From an uncultured Helicobacteraceae bacterium (GTDB lineage Bacteria; Campylobacterota; Campylobacteria; Campylobacterales; Helicobacteraceae), in assembly GCA_944323885.1 (NCBI GenBank), contig CALUUD010000002.1, positions 124,001 through 188,000 of the forward strand: a stretch of 64,000 bases of DNA. The letters run 5' to 3'. The notes under the pieces are model-generated. The model ran no database searches. It saw only the letters and a program-made list of their open reading frames with translations, and had not been told where the DNA came from. The position numbers and the translations under genes were made by a program. Below are positions 35,574 to 44,942 of the stretch, piece by piece; position 1 is the first letter of the stretch; the number at the start of each line of letters is the position of its first letter.

Positions 35574-36196
35574 ATTTTTTCCTTAATAATAGAGGTTTTC
35601 CCTAACAATAAAAATAAATCATCGGGATGTATTGTATCAGAATTCTCTTGTAATTCATTCTTTAGTAGTAAAAAATTTTCCAAAAAGCGATATTTTAGCT
35701 CATTAATAATCATTTCTTTAAATTCATTTTTTTTCAAATGTTGAATAATATAATGTCGAATCTTAAAAGAACTTTGTCTGCTATTCTTGCGATATTCATT
35801 GAGTTTGATTTGTGTAATGAAAAATGTTTGATAATATGCATTGGGAGTGTTCTTTGTGGGTTTCTTTTTTAAGATAAATTTCCTTGTTTGATCATTAAAA
35901 ATAATAATACCTACATTGTGTGGTAATTTTAAATCAAAATTTAAAAATTTTTGATCAAGTATTACATACACCTTATCACATATTTTGAGATAATCTTGTA
36001 TTTGCCCATCAAGCTTTGTAAGATTATCTTTCTTAGATTTAATTTCATAGCCAACAATATTTCTTTTTTCTATGGTTAAAATATCAAGTTTTCGTTTTCC
36101 TCTAATAACTGGAACTTCTATAGAGGCTAACAGTAACTCTTGTTTTTTTTTGATTAATTCTTGTAAGAATAAACACTTAATTCGTTTTTCTTCCAT
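35570..36196 (-). CDS. sce7726-like protein with PD-(D/E)XK-type motif
   Basis: 208 residues. The N-terminal half has the layout of a restriction-endonuclease fold: RKLDIL with D38, then IVGYEIKSKKDNL with E51 and K53, and a QIQDYL segment with Q65. This matches the sce7726 family as I recall it, whose members are predicted nucleases of mobile DNA. The C-terminal half is helical and unassigned. The ATG follows the stop of the type IIG gene without a gap (TAAATGG), and the ribosome binding site GAGGGAG lies inside that gene's last codons, so translation is coupled. Confidence 0.75.
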   Translation of the reverse strand: MEEKRIKCLFLQELIKKKQELLLASIEVPVIRGKRKLDILTIEKRNIVGYEIKSKKDNLTKLDGQIQDYLKICDKVYVILDQKFLNFDLKLPHNVGIIIFNDQTRKFILKKKPTKNTPNAYYQTFFITQIKLNEYRKNSRQSSFKIRHYIIQHLKKNEFKEMIINELKYRFLENFLLLKNELQENSDTIHPDDLFLLLGKTSIIKEKI

Positions 36197-39100
36197 TTAT
36201 TCTCCCTCTATGATTTTAATTTCATCGTCGGTTAGGCTATAAAGGGTATAGACTAGATTATCGATTTTGGATTCTAGCTCTTTGGTGGTGGGGTCTTTGG
36301 CTTTGGAATCTAAAATTTGCTCTACTAGGCTTATGATTTCATCGCTTAGGGCTTTGTTTGTAGAATCTATTTTGGGAATAGGAAGTTTTTCAATCTTGTC
36401 TTTTGCACCATAAGCATAATGTCCTGTTTGCACTAAATTTGTTATTTGTGTAACAAGCCATTTGTATAATGCAGAATTCATCAAACCTAAAATATATGAT
36501 AAATTGACACTGCTTGTAGTCATCATAAAAAGAGAATTATTGAAATATAATTCATCTTTGAGATAACTAAACAAATATTCTCCACTCACAGGATTCCATA
36601 CAATCTTTTCTTTTTCAAATTCCTCGTGATAAGCGATATTGTCTTGCGTTTCAAACCATTTGTTAGTTGTCTTTTTTCTACAACCTTTTTCGCCACTTTG
36701 GTTAATCCTTGGGCGAAAAGATTCTAAATATGTTTTTAATGCGGGATAATCATCTATATCTAGCTTTAGACTTGGAAAAGTGCATATCAACCACAATCCC
36801 GCCCATTCATAGCTGTAGCGTTTGATGTCTCTACCGCGTAGCATTTTGCGTATGAGTTTGGCGGTGCGTTCTTTTTCGGCTTCATCTTTACATTTAGCTA
36901 AAATTTCATCTCTTTTTTCAGTAGTGATGATAAAGGCTTCATTGTAGCCTGTTAAGATTCCACGATAAATAGATATATCCCATTCTTTTAGCGGTGTGCC
37001 AAGGCTTTCTATCTTTGCCTTTAGGTTTTGGGTGGCTTCATCGCTAAAATGGAAGCCTTCTTTACTAAGGGAGCTTTGCTTTAGCTTTTGGGAGTTAGAT
37101 TCATAGAGTGAATTTTCTTTGATTTCTTTTGGTGCAAGGTAGCAAAATGTAGTATCTTTTTTTGGCTTTTTCTTTTTAAAAGATATGATACTTGTATCTA
37201 CACTAGCACTATCAAATACCTTTATGCCATTTAGATTTATGTAGTTTAGGATTGTAGTATTTTCTAAGATAAATTCTCGCAAACTCTCTCCATATCCTGA
37301 GCGTGCGTATTTGTTGCTTGTGATAAAAGAGAGAATGCCACTATCTTTTAGGACTTTGTGTCCTAATTCAAAAAAGTAGGTATAAATATCACTTGTGCCT
37401 TTGTAGATCTTATATGCTCTTTTTAGTGATGGTTTTAGCTCTTTGATATCTTCTTGGCGGATATAAGGTGGATTGCCAATCACACAATCAAAGCCTTTAA
37501 AATCTCCACTTTCATCTAGCACTTCTGGGAATTCAAATCTCCATTCAAAGGGCTTGTTTGATTCTAGATTAAAGATAGAGTTGTATTTGTCTTGCAGTTT
37601 TGCAAAGTCGATTTGTGCTTGTTTTTTGTCAAAATCATCATCAAAGATACTTAGAGATGCCTTTATGTATAAGGCTAGATTCTTGTCATCTTTTGCTAGG
37701 TAGTTGCCGTATTTTTGGCTATAGATATCACACTCTTTTTCAAAGGCTTTTATCTCTTTTTCAAACTTATCTCTAAAGCAGAAATTTTTAAAAGCATCTT
37801 TTAGGTTTTTTATCTCTTTATCTATGGCATTTTTACTAGTGTAGAATCCTTGCTTATAATTTGAGACAGATGTTTTGTAGTCTTCTATCTTTTGCTTGAT
37901 ATTTTTATAGTGGCTAAGGCTTTGAGTGATATCAAAATAAGAGATAAGAGAATTCCCACACTTGATATTTATATCTATGTTTGGGAGGGTTTGGAGTGTA
38001 TTTGTATTGTTATCATTTTCAAAGATATAGTAGCTATATTTAAGTAGCTCTATCCAAAGGCGTAGCTTCGTGATTTCACAAGAGTTTGGATTGATATCTA
38101 CACCAAAGAGGCAAGATTCTATTATTTCTTTTTTTAAGTGGAAAAGCTCTTTTTGGATTTTGTGTTGTATCTCATCTTTATTATTTGGTTTTTGGTAGTT
38201 GAATATATCTTCATCTTGTTTTATTACTATTTCATCATTTTCTAATCTTAGAGTAGTTTTTAGATTAAAAGATTCTAATAGTCCTATCTTATAGGCAATA
38301 AGCACTATTTCATTTAGTGCAGATACTAGAAAATGCCCACTACCTACTGATGGATCACAAATCTTTAGGCTAAGAAGTGTTTGGAGTAGTTCTTTTTGGG
38401 ATTTGTTGTTTTCTCTAGCTAGATTTGATATATCTTTTAGCCCTCTTGCATTCCAATTGTATGTATCATTGAATTTATTTAATACTGCTTGTGTGATACT
38501 CTCTTTGCACATATAGCTTGTAATAAAGCTTGGGGTATAGAAGCTGCCTTCTTTGTAGCCATTTAGCTTTTCAAAGACTAGCCCTAAGATGGATGAATTT
38601 ATGAGTTTGTCGTGGTTTATTTTGATATTGTCTTTTATGTCTTTTGGTGTGGTGGTGAAATCATATGTATGCAAAAATCTAAATATATACTCTAGCAATG
38701 GAAGCTCTTTTTCCTTTAGCACGCTTTTTTGGTATAGTGGTATAGTGTAGGATTCTAAGTGCTTTATGTCATTGCCATTTAATTCTAATTGTGTTTTGTC
38801 AAATAAGCTTGAGTTTAGATAAGGTATGTAGTGGAATAGCTTTTTATCATCTATATTTCTATCATTTTCTTTTTTTGCCAATACCCCAAAAAATAGCCTT
38901 GATAGTGTAGAGAAGTTGTTTATTTTTTCTATATCTAAAAATGGCTCTTTGATGTGTCCAAATGATATAAGCATAGATTCTAAAAGTCGCAAGAATAAGA
39001 TTCTATTATTCCATAGTATAATAAGGCTAAATACCTCTTCATCGCTTATATTTGGAAAGGCATTTTTAATGCTATTAGATAGTGAGTTTTGAGTATTGCT

Positions 39101-39874
39101 TAGCTTGATTAGAATCTTGCCATTTTCTTTTATTTCTTGTAATCCTAGTATATATAAAAGCTCATCATAGAATTTTTTATGTAGGGTGTTTGCATCTATT
39201 ATTTTATTTTTCTTTAGTAGTATTTCTGGGCTTAGTATTTGATAGATTCTAGATAGTAAAAGATCATCTATATCTTTTGTAAGTTTAAAATGTGTATATT
39301 TTATGGTTTTATCAAAATTATTTTTTAGATGGGATTCTAAGTCTTTATAGAATTTACTTGTGCTTTTATCTACCCCTTCTTTATTGTCGCAATTATTGTA
39401 GTATCGCTTAATAGTTTTGTCTTCTATAAAAACTCTAAATTCATCCGCACAAAATACAAAAAAATCAATAGGATTGCATATTATTATGTGTTTTATTTCA
39501 TTGTTGTTATTTTGGTTGTATTCTCTTAGGAAGTAAAGAATGCTTTCATAAAATGCTTTTGATAAGGGATTATTAGCATCTTTTGGGAATTCATTTTTAT
39601 TTTTTAGTTGTTTTGCTTCTATTATTACTTTTACTATATTGTCATCATATATTGCAGAATCTATATTGTCTTTTTCATTGATTTTATATCCAAATGTATT
39701 TTTTAATAAATCATTTATTTCATTTTTTTGATACCCCTCTCTTTCTTGTTTATCTCTTTCTTCTATGTATGATAGATAATATTTTTTAAAGTTTTTTATT
39801 TGTGCATCTTTTGGTGTGGTTGTTTTGTATTTTTCTATGAATTTATCTATATCAATGTATTCAAATTTGATCAT
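36197..39874 (-). CDS. Type IIG restriction-modification protein (Eco57I-like)
   Basis: 1225 residues from the ATG at 39874, which has AGGGA about six bases upstream; an in-frame ATG 66 bases earlier lacks a good site. One chain carries both activities. An N-terminal nuclease core is suggested by IDSAIYDDNIVKVIIEAKQL (D near 72-79, E86, K88). The N6-adenine methyltransferase follows with motif I DPSVGSGHF (507-515) and motif IV NPPYI (801-805) in DCVIGNPPYIRQED. The C-terminal third (about 980-1225) is the target recognition part. The site recognised cannot be told from sequence. No frame break or long homopolymer is seen, so it should be functional. First gene of the minus-strand island. Confidence 0.92.
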   Translation of the reverse strand: MIKFEYIDIDKFIEKYKTTTPKDAQIKNFKKYYLSYIEERDKQEREGYQKNEINDLLKNTFGYKINEKDNIDSAIYDDNIVKVIIEAKQLKNKNEFPKDANNPLSKAFYESILYFLREYNQNNNNEIKHIIICNPIDFFVFCADEFRVFIEDKTIKRYYNNCDNKEGVDKSTSKFYKDLESHLKNNFDKTIKYTHFKLTKDIDDLLLSRIYQILSPEILLKKNKIIDANTLHKKFYDELLYILGLQEIKENGKILIKLSNTQNSLSNSIKNAFPNISDEEVFSLIILWNNRILFLRLLESMLISFGHIKEPFLDIEKINNFSTLSRLFFGVLAKKENDRNIDDKKLFHYIPYLNSSLFDKTQLELNGNDIKHLESYTIPLYQKSVLKEKELPLLEYIFRFLHTYDFTTTPKDIKDNIKINHDKLINSSILGLVFEKLNGYKEGSFYTPSFITSYMCKESITQAVLNKFNDTYNWNARGLKDISNLARENNKSQKELLQTLLSLKICDPSVGSGHFLVSALNEIVLIAYKIGLLESFNLKTTLRLENDEIVIKQDEDIFNYQKPNNKDEIQHKIQKELFHLKKEIIESCLFGVDINPNSCEITKLRLWIELLKYSYYIFENDNNTNTLQTLPNIDINIKCGNSLISYFDITQSLSHYKNIKQKIEDYKTSVSNYKQGFYTSKNAIDKEIKNLKDAFKNFCFRDKFEKEIKAFEKECDIYSQKYGNYLAKDDKNLALYIKASLSIFDDDFDKKQAQIDFAKLQDKYNSIFNLESNKPFEWRFEFPEVLDESGDFKGFDCVIGNPPYIRQEDIKELKPSLKRAYKIYKGTSDIYTYFFELGHKVLKDSGILSFITSNKYARSGYGESLREFILENTTILNYINLNGIKVFDSASVDTSIISFKKKKPKKDTTFCYLAPKEIKENSLYESNSQKLKQSSLSKEGFHFSDEATQNLKAKIESLGTPLKEWDISIYRGILTGYNEAFIITTEKRDEILAKCKDEAEKERTAKLIRKMLRGRDIKRYSYEWAGLWLICTFPSLKLDIDDYPALKTYLESFRPRINQSGEKGCRKKTTNKWFETQDNIAYHEEFEKEKIVWNPVSGEYLFSYLKDELYFNNSLFMMTTSSVNLSYILGLMNSALYKWLVTQITNLVQTGHYAYGAKDKIEKLPIPKIDSTNKALSDEIISLVEQILDSKAKDPTTKELESKIDNLVYTLYSLTDDEIKIIEGE

Positions 39875-40009
39875 AAAAGTCCCTATTTTTTTAAATATTC
39901 TTGATGTGTATTTAAAAATTTTCAGGTAAAAATCTATCAAAAAAATCTAAAAAATATACATAATTTATTAAAATAACGATTTTTAAATATTTTTTAATAG
40001 GTGGTAATT

Positions 40010-41122
40010 TTGCAAGAGTTAGATTATTATGAAGTATTAGAAATTTCAAAAACAAGTGATAAAGAGATTATAAAAAAAGCATATAGAAAATTAGCTCTTA
40101 AATATCACCCAGATAGAAATGCAGATGATAAAGAAGCAGAAGAAAAATTCAAACTCATTAATGAAGCATATCAAGTATTAAGCGATGATAGTAGAAGAGA
40201 AATATATGATAGATATGGCAAGGCTGGATTAGAAAATAGTGGATTTAGTGGGTTTAGTGGCAAAGATTTTGGTGATGTTTTTGGTGATATAGGTTCTATA
40301 TTTGAAAGTGTGTTTGGTCAAGGATTTAGTAGAAAAAGTCAAAGAAATGAATTTGAAGATGATATTGTATTAGAACTTAATTTGAGTTTCAAAGAGGCAG
40401 TGTTTGGCTGCAAGAAAGAAATAAAAAATAAATATAAAAAATATTGCCAAGCTTGCAAAGGTAGCGGTGCAAAAAGTAAAGAAAAGTGCAAATATTGTGG
40501 TGGTGAGGGTAGGCTATATAGCAGAAATGGATTTATGACTTTTACACAAACTTGTTCTCATTGTATGGGTAGTGGAGAAACTATAAAAGATAAATGCAAT
40601 GTTTGTAATGGTAAAAAATACTCAATAGCAGAGGAAACTTTTAGCATAGATATTCCAGAGGGTATTGATACAAATAATAGAATAAGAGCTTCACAGCGTG
40701 GAAATGAGCTTCCAAATGGCAAGAGAGGTGATTTGTATATCATTATAAATGTTGAAGATGATGATCATTTTATTCGTGATGGAAGTGATGTATATATAGA
40801 GATACCAGTATTTTTTACAAATATAATACTTGGAGGGACTATAAAAGTGCCATCTTTAAGAGGTGAGCTCGAGCTTAAAATACCTCAAAATACACAAGAT
40901 AAAGAAAGATTTGTTTTTAAAGATGAAGGTATAAAGCATTTAAATAGTTCAAGTAAAGGTAGATTTATAGTTCAAATAAAAATCATGTATCCAAGCGAAA
41001 AGCTAACTGCTGAACAAAGAAAAATAGCAGAACAATTACATGAATCTTTTGGTCAAAAAAGTGAGCCACATAAGACTATCTTTGATACTTGTATAGCAAA
41101 AATAAAAGAATGGCTTAATTAG
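40010..41122 (+). CDS. dnaJ: Chaperone DnaJ
   Basis: 370 residues from a TTG at 40010, chosen because AGGTGG ends five bases before it and the protein then begins QELDYYEVLEI; the in-frame GTG at 40001 would lie inside that ribosome binding site. J domain with HPD at 33-35, a Gly/Phe-rich region (about 70-105), and four zinc-finger repeats (CQACKGSG, CKYCGGEG, CSHCMGSG, CNVCNGKK; the last lacks the final Gly). It is the usual Hsp70 co-chaperone. dnaK and grpE are not nearby. It is transcribed away from the type IIG gene with a 135-base AT-rich gap that contains no recognised CIRCE element. Confidence 0.95.
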   Translation: MQELDYYEVLEISKTSDKEIIKKAYRKLALKYHPDRNADDKEAEEKFKLINEAYQVLSDDSRREIYDRYGKAGLENSGFSGFSGKDFGDVFGDIGSIFESVFGQGFSRKSQRNEFEDDIVLELNLSFKEAVFGCKKEIKNKYKKYCQACKGSGAKSKEKCKYCGGEGRLYSRNGFMTFTQTCSHCMGSGETIKDKCNVCNGKKYSIAEETFSIDIPEGIDTNNRIRASQRGNELPNGKRGDLYIIINVEDDDHFIRDGSDVYIEIPVFFTNIILGGTIKVPSLRGELELKIPQNTQDKERFVFKDEGIKHLNSSSKGRFIVQIKIMYPSEKLTAEQRKIAEQLHESFGQKSEPHKTIFDTCIAKIKEWLN

Positions 41123-41129
41123 GTAATCT

Positions 41130-42833
41130 ATGGAAATAGATATTTTTGCAATAGGTGTGCTTACAATTTGTATTACTGTTATTGTTAATATATTTTGCAA
41201 AAGAGTTAATATCCCAATTGTAATTGGCTATATATTAACAGGTGTAATAATAGTTTATGCTTTTAATCTAAAAGCAATCTCATCTGCAGGTGAATTAAGC
41301 CATGTAGCAGAATTTGGGATCATCTTTTTGATGTTTGTGATAGGGCTTGAATTTAGTTTTGATAAATTTAAGACTATGAAGCAAGAGACACTTTTATTTG
41401 GTATATCACAGATATTTGCTTGTTCTGTAGTGTTTTTTGTTTTGTGTTATTATGTGGTTGGTCTTGATTATAAAACATCATTTGTTATCAGTTCGTCATT
41501 TGCACTAAGTTCCACTGCTATTGTATTAAAGAGTTTTGATAATCAAATATATTCTAGCTATCAAAAAAATTCTATTGGAATTTTGATTATGCAAGATATA
41601 GCAGTTATACCACTTTTGCTTGTGATTCCTGCTATGAATGCAGATTCTAGTTCAAATATAACAGATATTGCACTTACTACAATAATAAGTGCAGTTATTG
41701 TAATAGCTATTCTTATGATACCTGGCAAATATGCAGCATCAAAAATATTAGGTCTTGCAGCTGATACAAAAATGGATGAAATATTTGTATCTACTATTTT
41801 ATTGATAGTTCTTGGTGCTTCTTTTGTTAGTCAATATTTTGGTTTTTCACATTCACTTGGAGCTTTTATTGCTGGAATGGTTATAGCCGGAACTGATTAT
41901 AAATATAAGATTAGAGCAGATATAGAGCATTTTAAAGATTTATTTTTAGGGTTTTTCTTTATTACTGTTGGTATGCAAGTTGATATATTTTTCTTTTTAA
42001 AGCATATAGTTGTTATTCTTGTATTGCTTGTAGTTGTTATTTTGATAAAAATGTTTGTAATTTATTGGACTATTAGAATCTTTAGACAAAAAGAAGAGGC
42101 ATTTAAGACGGCATTAAGTCTTTCACAAATTGGAGAATTTTCATTTGTTGTATTTTTACTTGCTAGTAAAAATAATATATTTAGTGGAGAATTTGCTAAT
42201 TCAATCATTCCCTTTATTGCAGATTACAAAATAAGCGCTAATGATTTAAACCAATATTTAACATTGCTTGTTATTTTATCAATGGTTGTTACGCCATTTA
42301 TACTAGATAGAATAAAAGATATAACAAGATTTGTATTTATGGATTCTAAGATTGATGATGTAGTTAATGATCAGGTGCAAGATCCTAATGATTATAGTGA
42401 TTATGTAGATCATGTAATTATTTGTGGGTATGGAGTATTTGGTCAAAGTGTTGCTAATTATCTAAAAGAACATGATATAAATTATATAGCAATAGATCAT
42501 AACTATACAAAAATACAAGATGGCTTAAAAAATGGTGATAATGTTGTATTTGGGAATATTGTGCAATCAGGAATTATAGAAAAGCTTAATATAAGGCAAT
42601 GTGCAGCTGTAATTATAGCTATTGATAATAGCTATAAGATAAGAGATATTTGCAAAATTTTATTAGATAAGATACCAAATTGCAATATAATTGCAAAGAT
42701 TAATGCAAAGGCAGAGGATGGCAATATAGATGATTTGAATTTATATGGAGTTGTCGATGAAAGATTGGAGATTGCAAGGATCTTAGGTCAAGAAGCTATA
42801 GTTGCAAGAGAAGAAAAATTAAATAAGGGGTGA
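41130..42833 (+). CDS. CPA2-family cation:proton antiporter with TrkA-N domain
   Basis: 567 residues. Roughly twelve membrane helices (1 to about 390) carry CPA2 marks such as GYILTGVI, FLMFVIGLEFS, SSTAIVLKSF and HSLGAFIAGMVIAG. A cytoplasmic Rossmann domain begins at about 430 with HVIICGYGVFGQSVANYL, the NAD-binding loop of TrkA-N. It resembles KefB/KefC and Na+/H+ antiporters of the same family, so the ion (K+ or Na+) is not certain. It follows dnaJ by seven bases and precedes pepF by four. Confidence 0.9.
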   Translation: MEIDIFAIGVLTICITVIVNIFCKRVNIPIVIGYILTGVIIVYAFNLKAISSAGELSHVAEFGIIFLMFVIGLEFSFDKFKTMKQETLLFGISQIFACSVVFFVLCYYVVGLDYKTSFVISSSFALSSTAIVLKSFDNQIYSSYQKNSIGILIMQDIAVIPLLLVIPAMNADSSSNITDIALTTIISAVIVIAILMIPGKYAASKILGLAADTKMDEIFVSTILLIVLGASFVSQYFGFSHSLGAFIAGMVIAGTDYKYKIRADIEHFKDLFLGFFFITVGMQVDIFFFLKHIVVILVLLVVVILIKMFVIYWTIRIFRQKEEAFKTALSLSQIGEFSFVVFLLASKNNIFSGEFANSIIPFIADYKISANDLNQYLTLLVILSMVVTPFILDRIKDITRFVFMDSKIDDVVNDQVQDPNDYSDYVDHVIICGYGVFGQSVANYLKEHDINYIAIDHNYTKIQDGLKNGDNVVFGNIVQSGIIEKLNIRQCAAVIIAIDNSYKIRDICKILLDKIPNCNIIAKINAKAEDGNIDDLNLYGVVDERLEIARILGQEAIVAREEKLNKG

Positions 42834-42837
42834 TAAT

Positions 42838-44574
42838 ATGAGTGCAGTTGATAAATGGAATTTAGAATCTTTATTTAAAAGCCAAGATGAATTAGATAAT
42901 TTTGTAAAAAAGCTACAATCAAAGTCTATTTCCTTTGAAAAAAAATATAGTGGAAAATTATCTAGTATTGATAATCTTGAAGATATTATAAGTGAATATG
43001 AAGATATATTAGAAGGTATTGGCAGGATTATGACATATGCCTTTTTGCTTTTTGCACAAGATTCTAATAATGGTGCTTATTATGCAAAATATGAATTAAT
43101 AGCAAACAAGATTCAAGATTCTTTGGTTTTCTTTGAAATTGAACTTGCAGATTTAGATTCTAAGATTATAAATGATGCTATACAACATAGTAAAAGCTAT
43201 AAATATTTTCTGCAAAAATTAATAGAACAAAAAAAATATCAACTTAGTAAAGAAGAAGAAAAAATACTTCTAAAAGTATCACCCGTTGGCAAAGAAGCAT
43301 TTAGTAGATTATTTGATGAATATATGAGTTCATTAAAATTTAAATTTGATGGAAAACTTGTAAGCGAAGAAGAAATACTCTCAAAACTTCATTTCGATGA
43401 TAGAAAGATAAGAAAATCGGCACAAAAAGAGCTAACAAAGAGATTGAATAAATCATCTCATATCTTAAAATATATTATCAATATAGTAAAAAAAGATTTG
43501 CAAATAAAAATGGAATTAAGAGGATATGAAAGACCAGAATCTTTTAGACACATAGATAATCAAATAAGTCAAAAAAGTGTAGATAGTATGATTGATATCG
43601 TGGTTAAAAACTTTCCATTGGTACATAAGTATTATAAAATCAAGTCTAAACTTTTGGGTATTGATAAATTGAAAGATTATGATAGATATGCACCAATTAA
43701 TATCAATACAAAAGAAATGCTTTTCCCATATGAAAAAGCAAAGGATATGGTAATAGATGCATATATGGATTTTTCTCCAAAATTTGGAAAAATAGTCCAA
43801 AATGCATTTAAAGATGGTTGGGTAGATTCACATCCAACAAAAAATAAAAGAAGTGGTGCATTTTCACATGGTGCAACACCAAAGGCTCATCCTTATGTAT
43901 TATTAAATCATACAGATGGAAGGCGAGATGTATTTACAATAGCGCACGAATTTGGGCATGCAATACATCAAGAATTATCTAAGAGTGTAGGATATTTAAA
44001 TATGGATACACCACTTACTACAGCAGAGACAGCATCAGTATTTGGTGAAATGCTTTTATTTGATAAAATGAAAAAAGAACTAAAAAATGAAGAACTATTA
44101 AGTCTTTATGCTGGAAAAATTGAGGATATATTCTCTACATTATTTCGTCAGGTTGTGATGACAAATTTTGAGCGAGAGATACACAAAAGAGAAGGAGAGC
44201 TTCAAGTTAGTGATTTGAATGAAATTTGGTTTAATGAAAATAAAAAAATGTTTGAGGATTCACTTTGTTTAAGTGATAATTATAAGCTTTGGTGGAGCTA
44301 TATCCCTCATTTTATCCATTCTCCATTTTATTGCTATGCTTATAGTTATGGTCAGTTATTATCTCTTACATTATTTGGATTATATAAAAATGGAGATAAA
44401 GATTTTATACACAAATATACAGATTTCCTATCTTTTGGTGGATCAAAATCACCAAGTGAGCTTGTATCTATTTTTGGTTTTGATATTGAAGATGATAAGT
44501 TTTGGGAATATGGTATTAATGAGGTTAAAAATATTTTGGATGAATTTGAGGATATAGCTAAAGATTTCTTTTAA
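42838..44574 (+). CDS. pepF: Oligoendopeptidase F
   Basis: 578-residue M3-family zinc metallopeptidase acting on short peptides in the cytoplasm. The zinc site is IAHEFGHAIH with HEFGH, and the third ligand is Glu in TTAETASVFGEML. The substrate-proximal region FIHSPFYCYAYSYGQLL is typical of PepF. Length is normal (about 580-600). The ribosome binding site is AAGGGGTG just before the ATG. Confidence 0.95.
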   Translation: MSAVDKWNLESLFKSQDELDNFVKKLQSKSISFEKKYSGKLSSIDNLEDIISEYEDILEGIGRIMTYAFLLFAQDSNNGAYYAKYELIANKIQDSLVFFEIELADLDSKIINDAIQHSKSYKYFLQKLIEQKKYQLSKEEEKILLKVSPVGKEAFSRLFDEYMSSLKFKFDGKLVSEEEILSKLHFDDRKIRKSAQKELTKRLNKSSHILKYIINIVKKDLQIKMELRGYERPESFRHIDNQISQKSVDSMIDIVVKNFPLVHKYYKIKSKLLGIDKLKDYDRYAPININTKEMLFPYEKAKDMVIDAYMDFSPKFGKIVQNAFKDGWVDSHPTKNKRSGAFSHGATPKAHPYVLLNHTDGRRDVFTIAHEFGHAIHQELSKSVGYLNMDTPLTTAETASVFGEMLLFDKMKKELKNEELLSLYAGKIEDIFSTLFRQVVMTNFEREIHKREGELQVSDLNEIWFNENKKMFEDSLCLSDNYKLWWSYIPHFIHSPFYCYAYSYGQLLSLTLFGLYKNGDKDFIHKYTDFLSFGGSKSPSELVSIFGFDIEDDKFWEYGINEVKNILDEFEDIAKDFF

Positions 44575-44672
44575 AATTGTATTGTCCAAATAGATGAAAT
44601 TATATTAATTTTTTATGTATTAATGTGTTTTAATTATGAAATAAAGCCAATAAAAAACAACTAGGGATTAAT

Positions 44673-44936
44673 ATGCTATATTTAAAGATTTTTATTGCTT
44701 TATTATTATCTTTTAGCTGGTATGCTATAGATGGTAATCTTGAGTTAGCTATTATTTTATTTGTATTTTTGGTTGTTGTGTTATTATTTCGACCAACTAA
44801 AACAAGGTCAATACAAGAACAAGATTTTTTTAAAGATAAGATAAATAGAGCAAACAAGCGTAAAGTGCAAATAGAAGAGCGAAGAATTATGGAGCAAAAA
44901 GAAGCAAATAAACAAAAAGAATTAAAGGAGAATTAA
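44673..44936 (+). CDS. Small membrane protein with charged tail
   Basis: 87 residues. Two short hydrophobic helices (about 3-20 and 24-41) are followed by a highly charged Lys/Glu-rich tail likely to be helical. No family is recognised. It lies 98 bases after pepF with AGGG before the ATG, and six bases before the TerB-like gene, with which it is probably co-transcribed. It could be a partner of that membrane-anchored protein. Codon use is in line with the surroundings. Confidence 0.6.
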   Translation: MLYLKIFIALLLSFSWYAIDGNLELAIILFVFLVVVLLFRPTKTRSIQEQDFFKDKINRANKRKVQIEERRIMEQKEANKQKELKEN

Positions 44937-44942
44937 TATTTT

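Noticed and set aside
33402-36196. Prophage remnant, suggested by ImmA/IrrE and beta-family genes
   Set aside because: No integrase, repressor, structural or lysis gene and no attachment repeats are seen; a defence or mobile island fits better.
40001-40009. GTG at 40001 as the dnaJ start
   Set aside because: It would lie inside the AGGTGG ribosome binding site; TTG at 40010 has correct spacing and gives the normal N-terminus.
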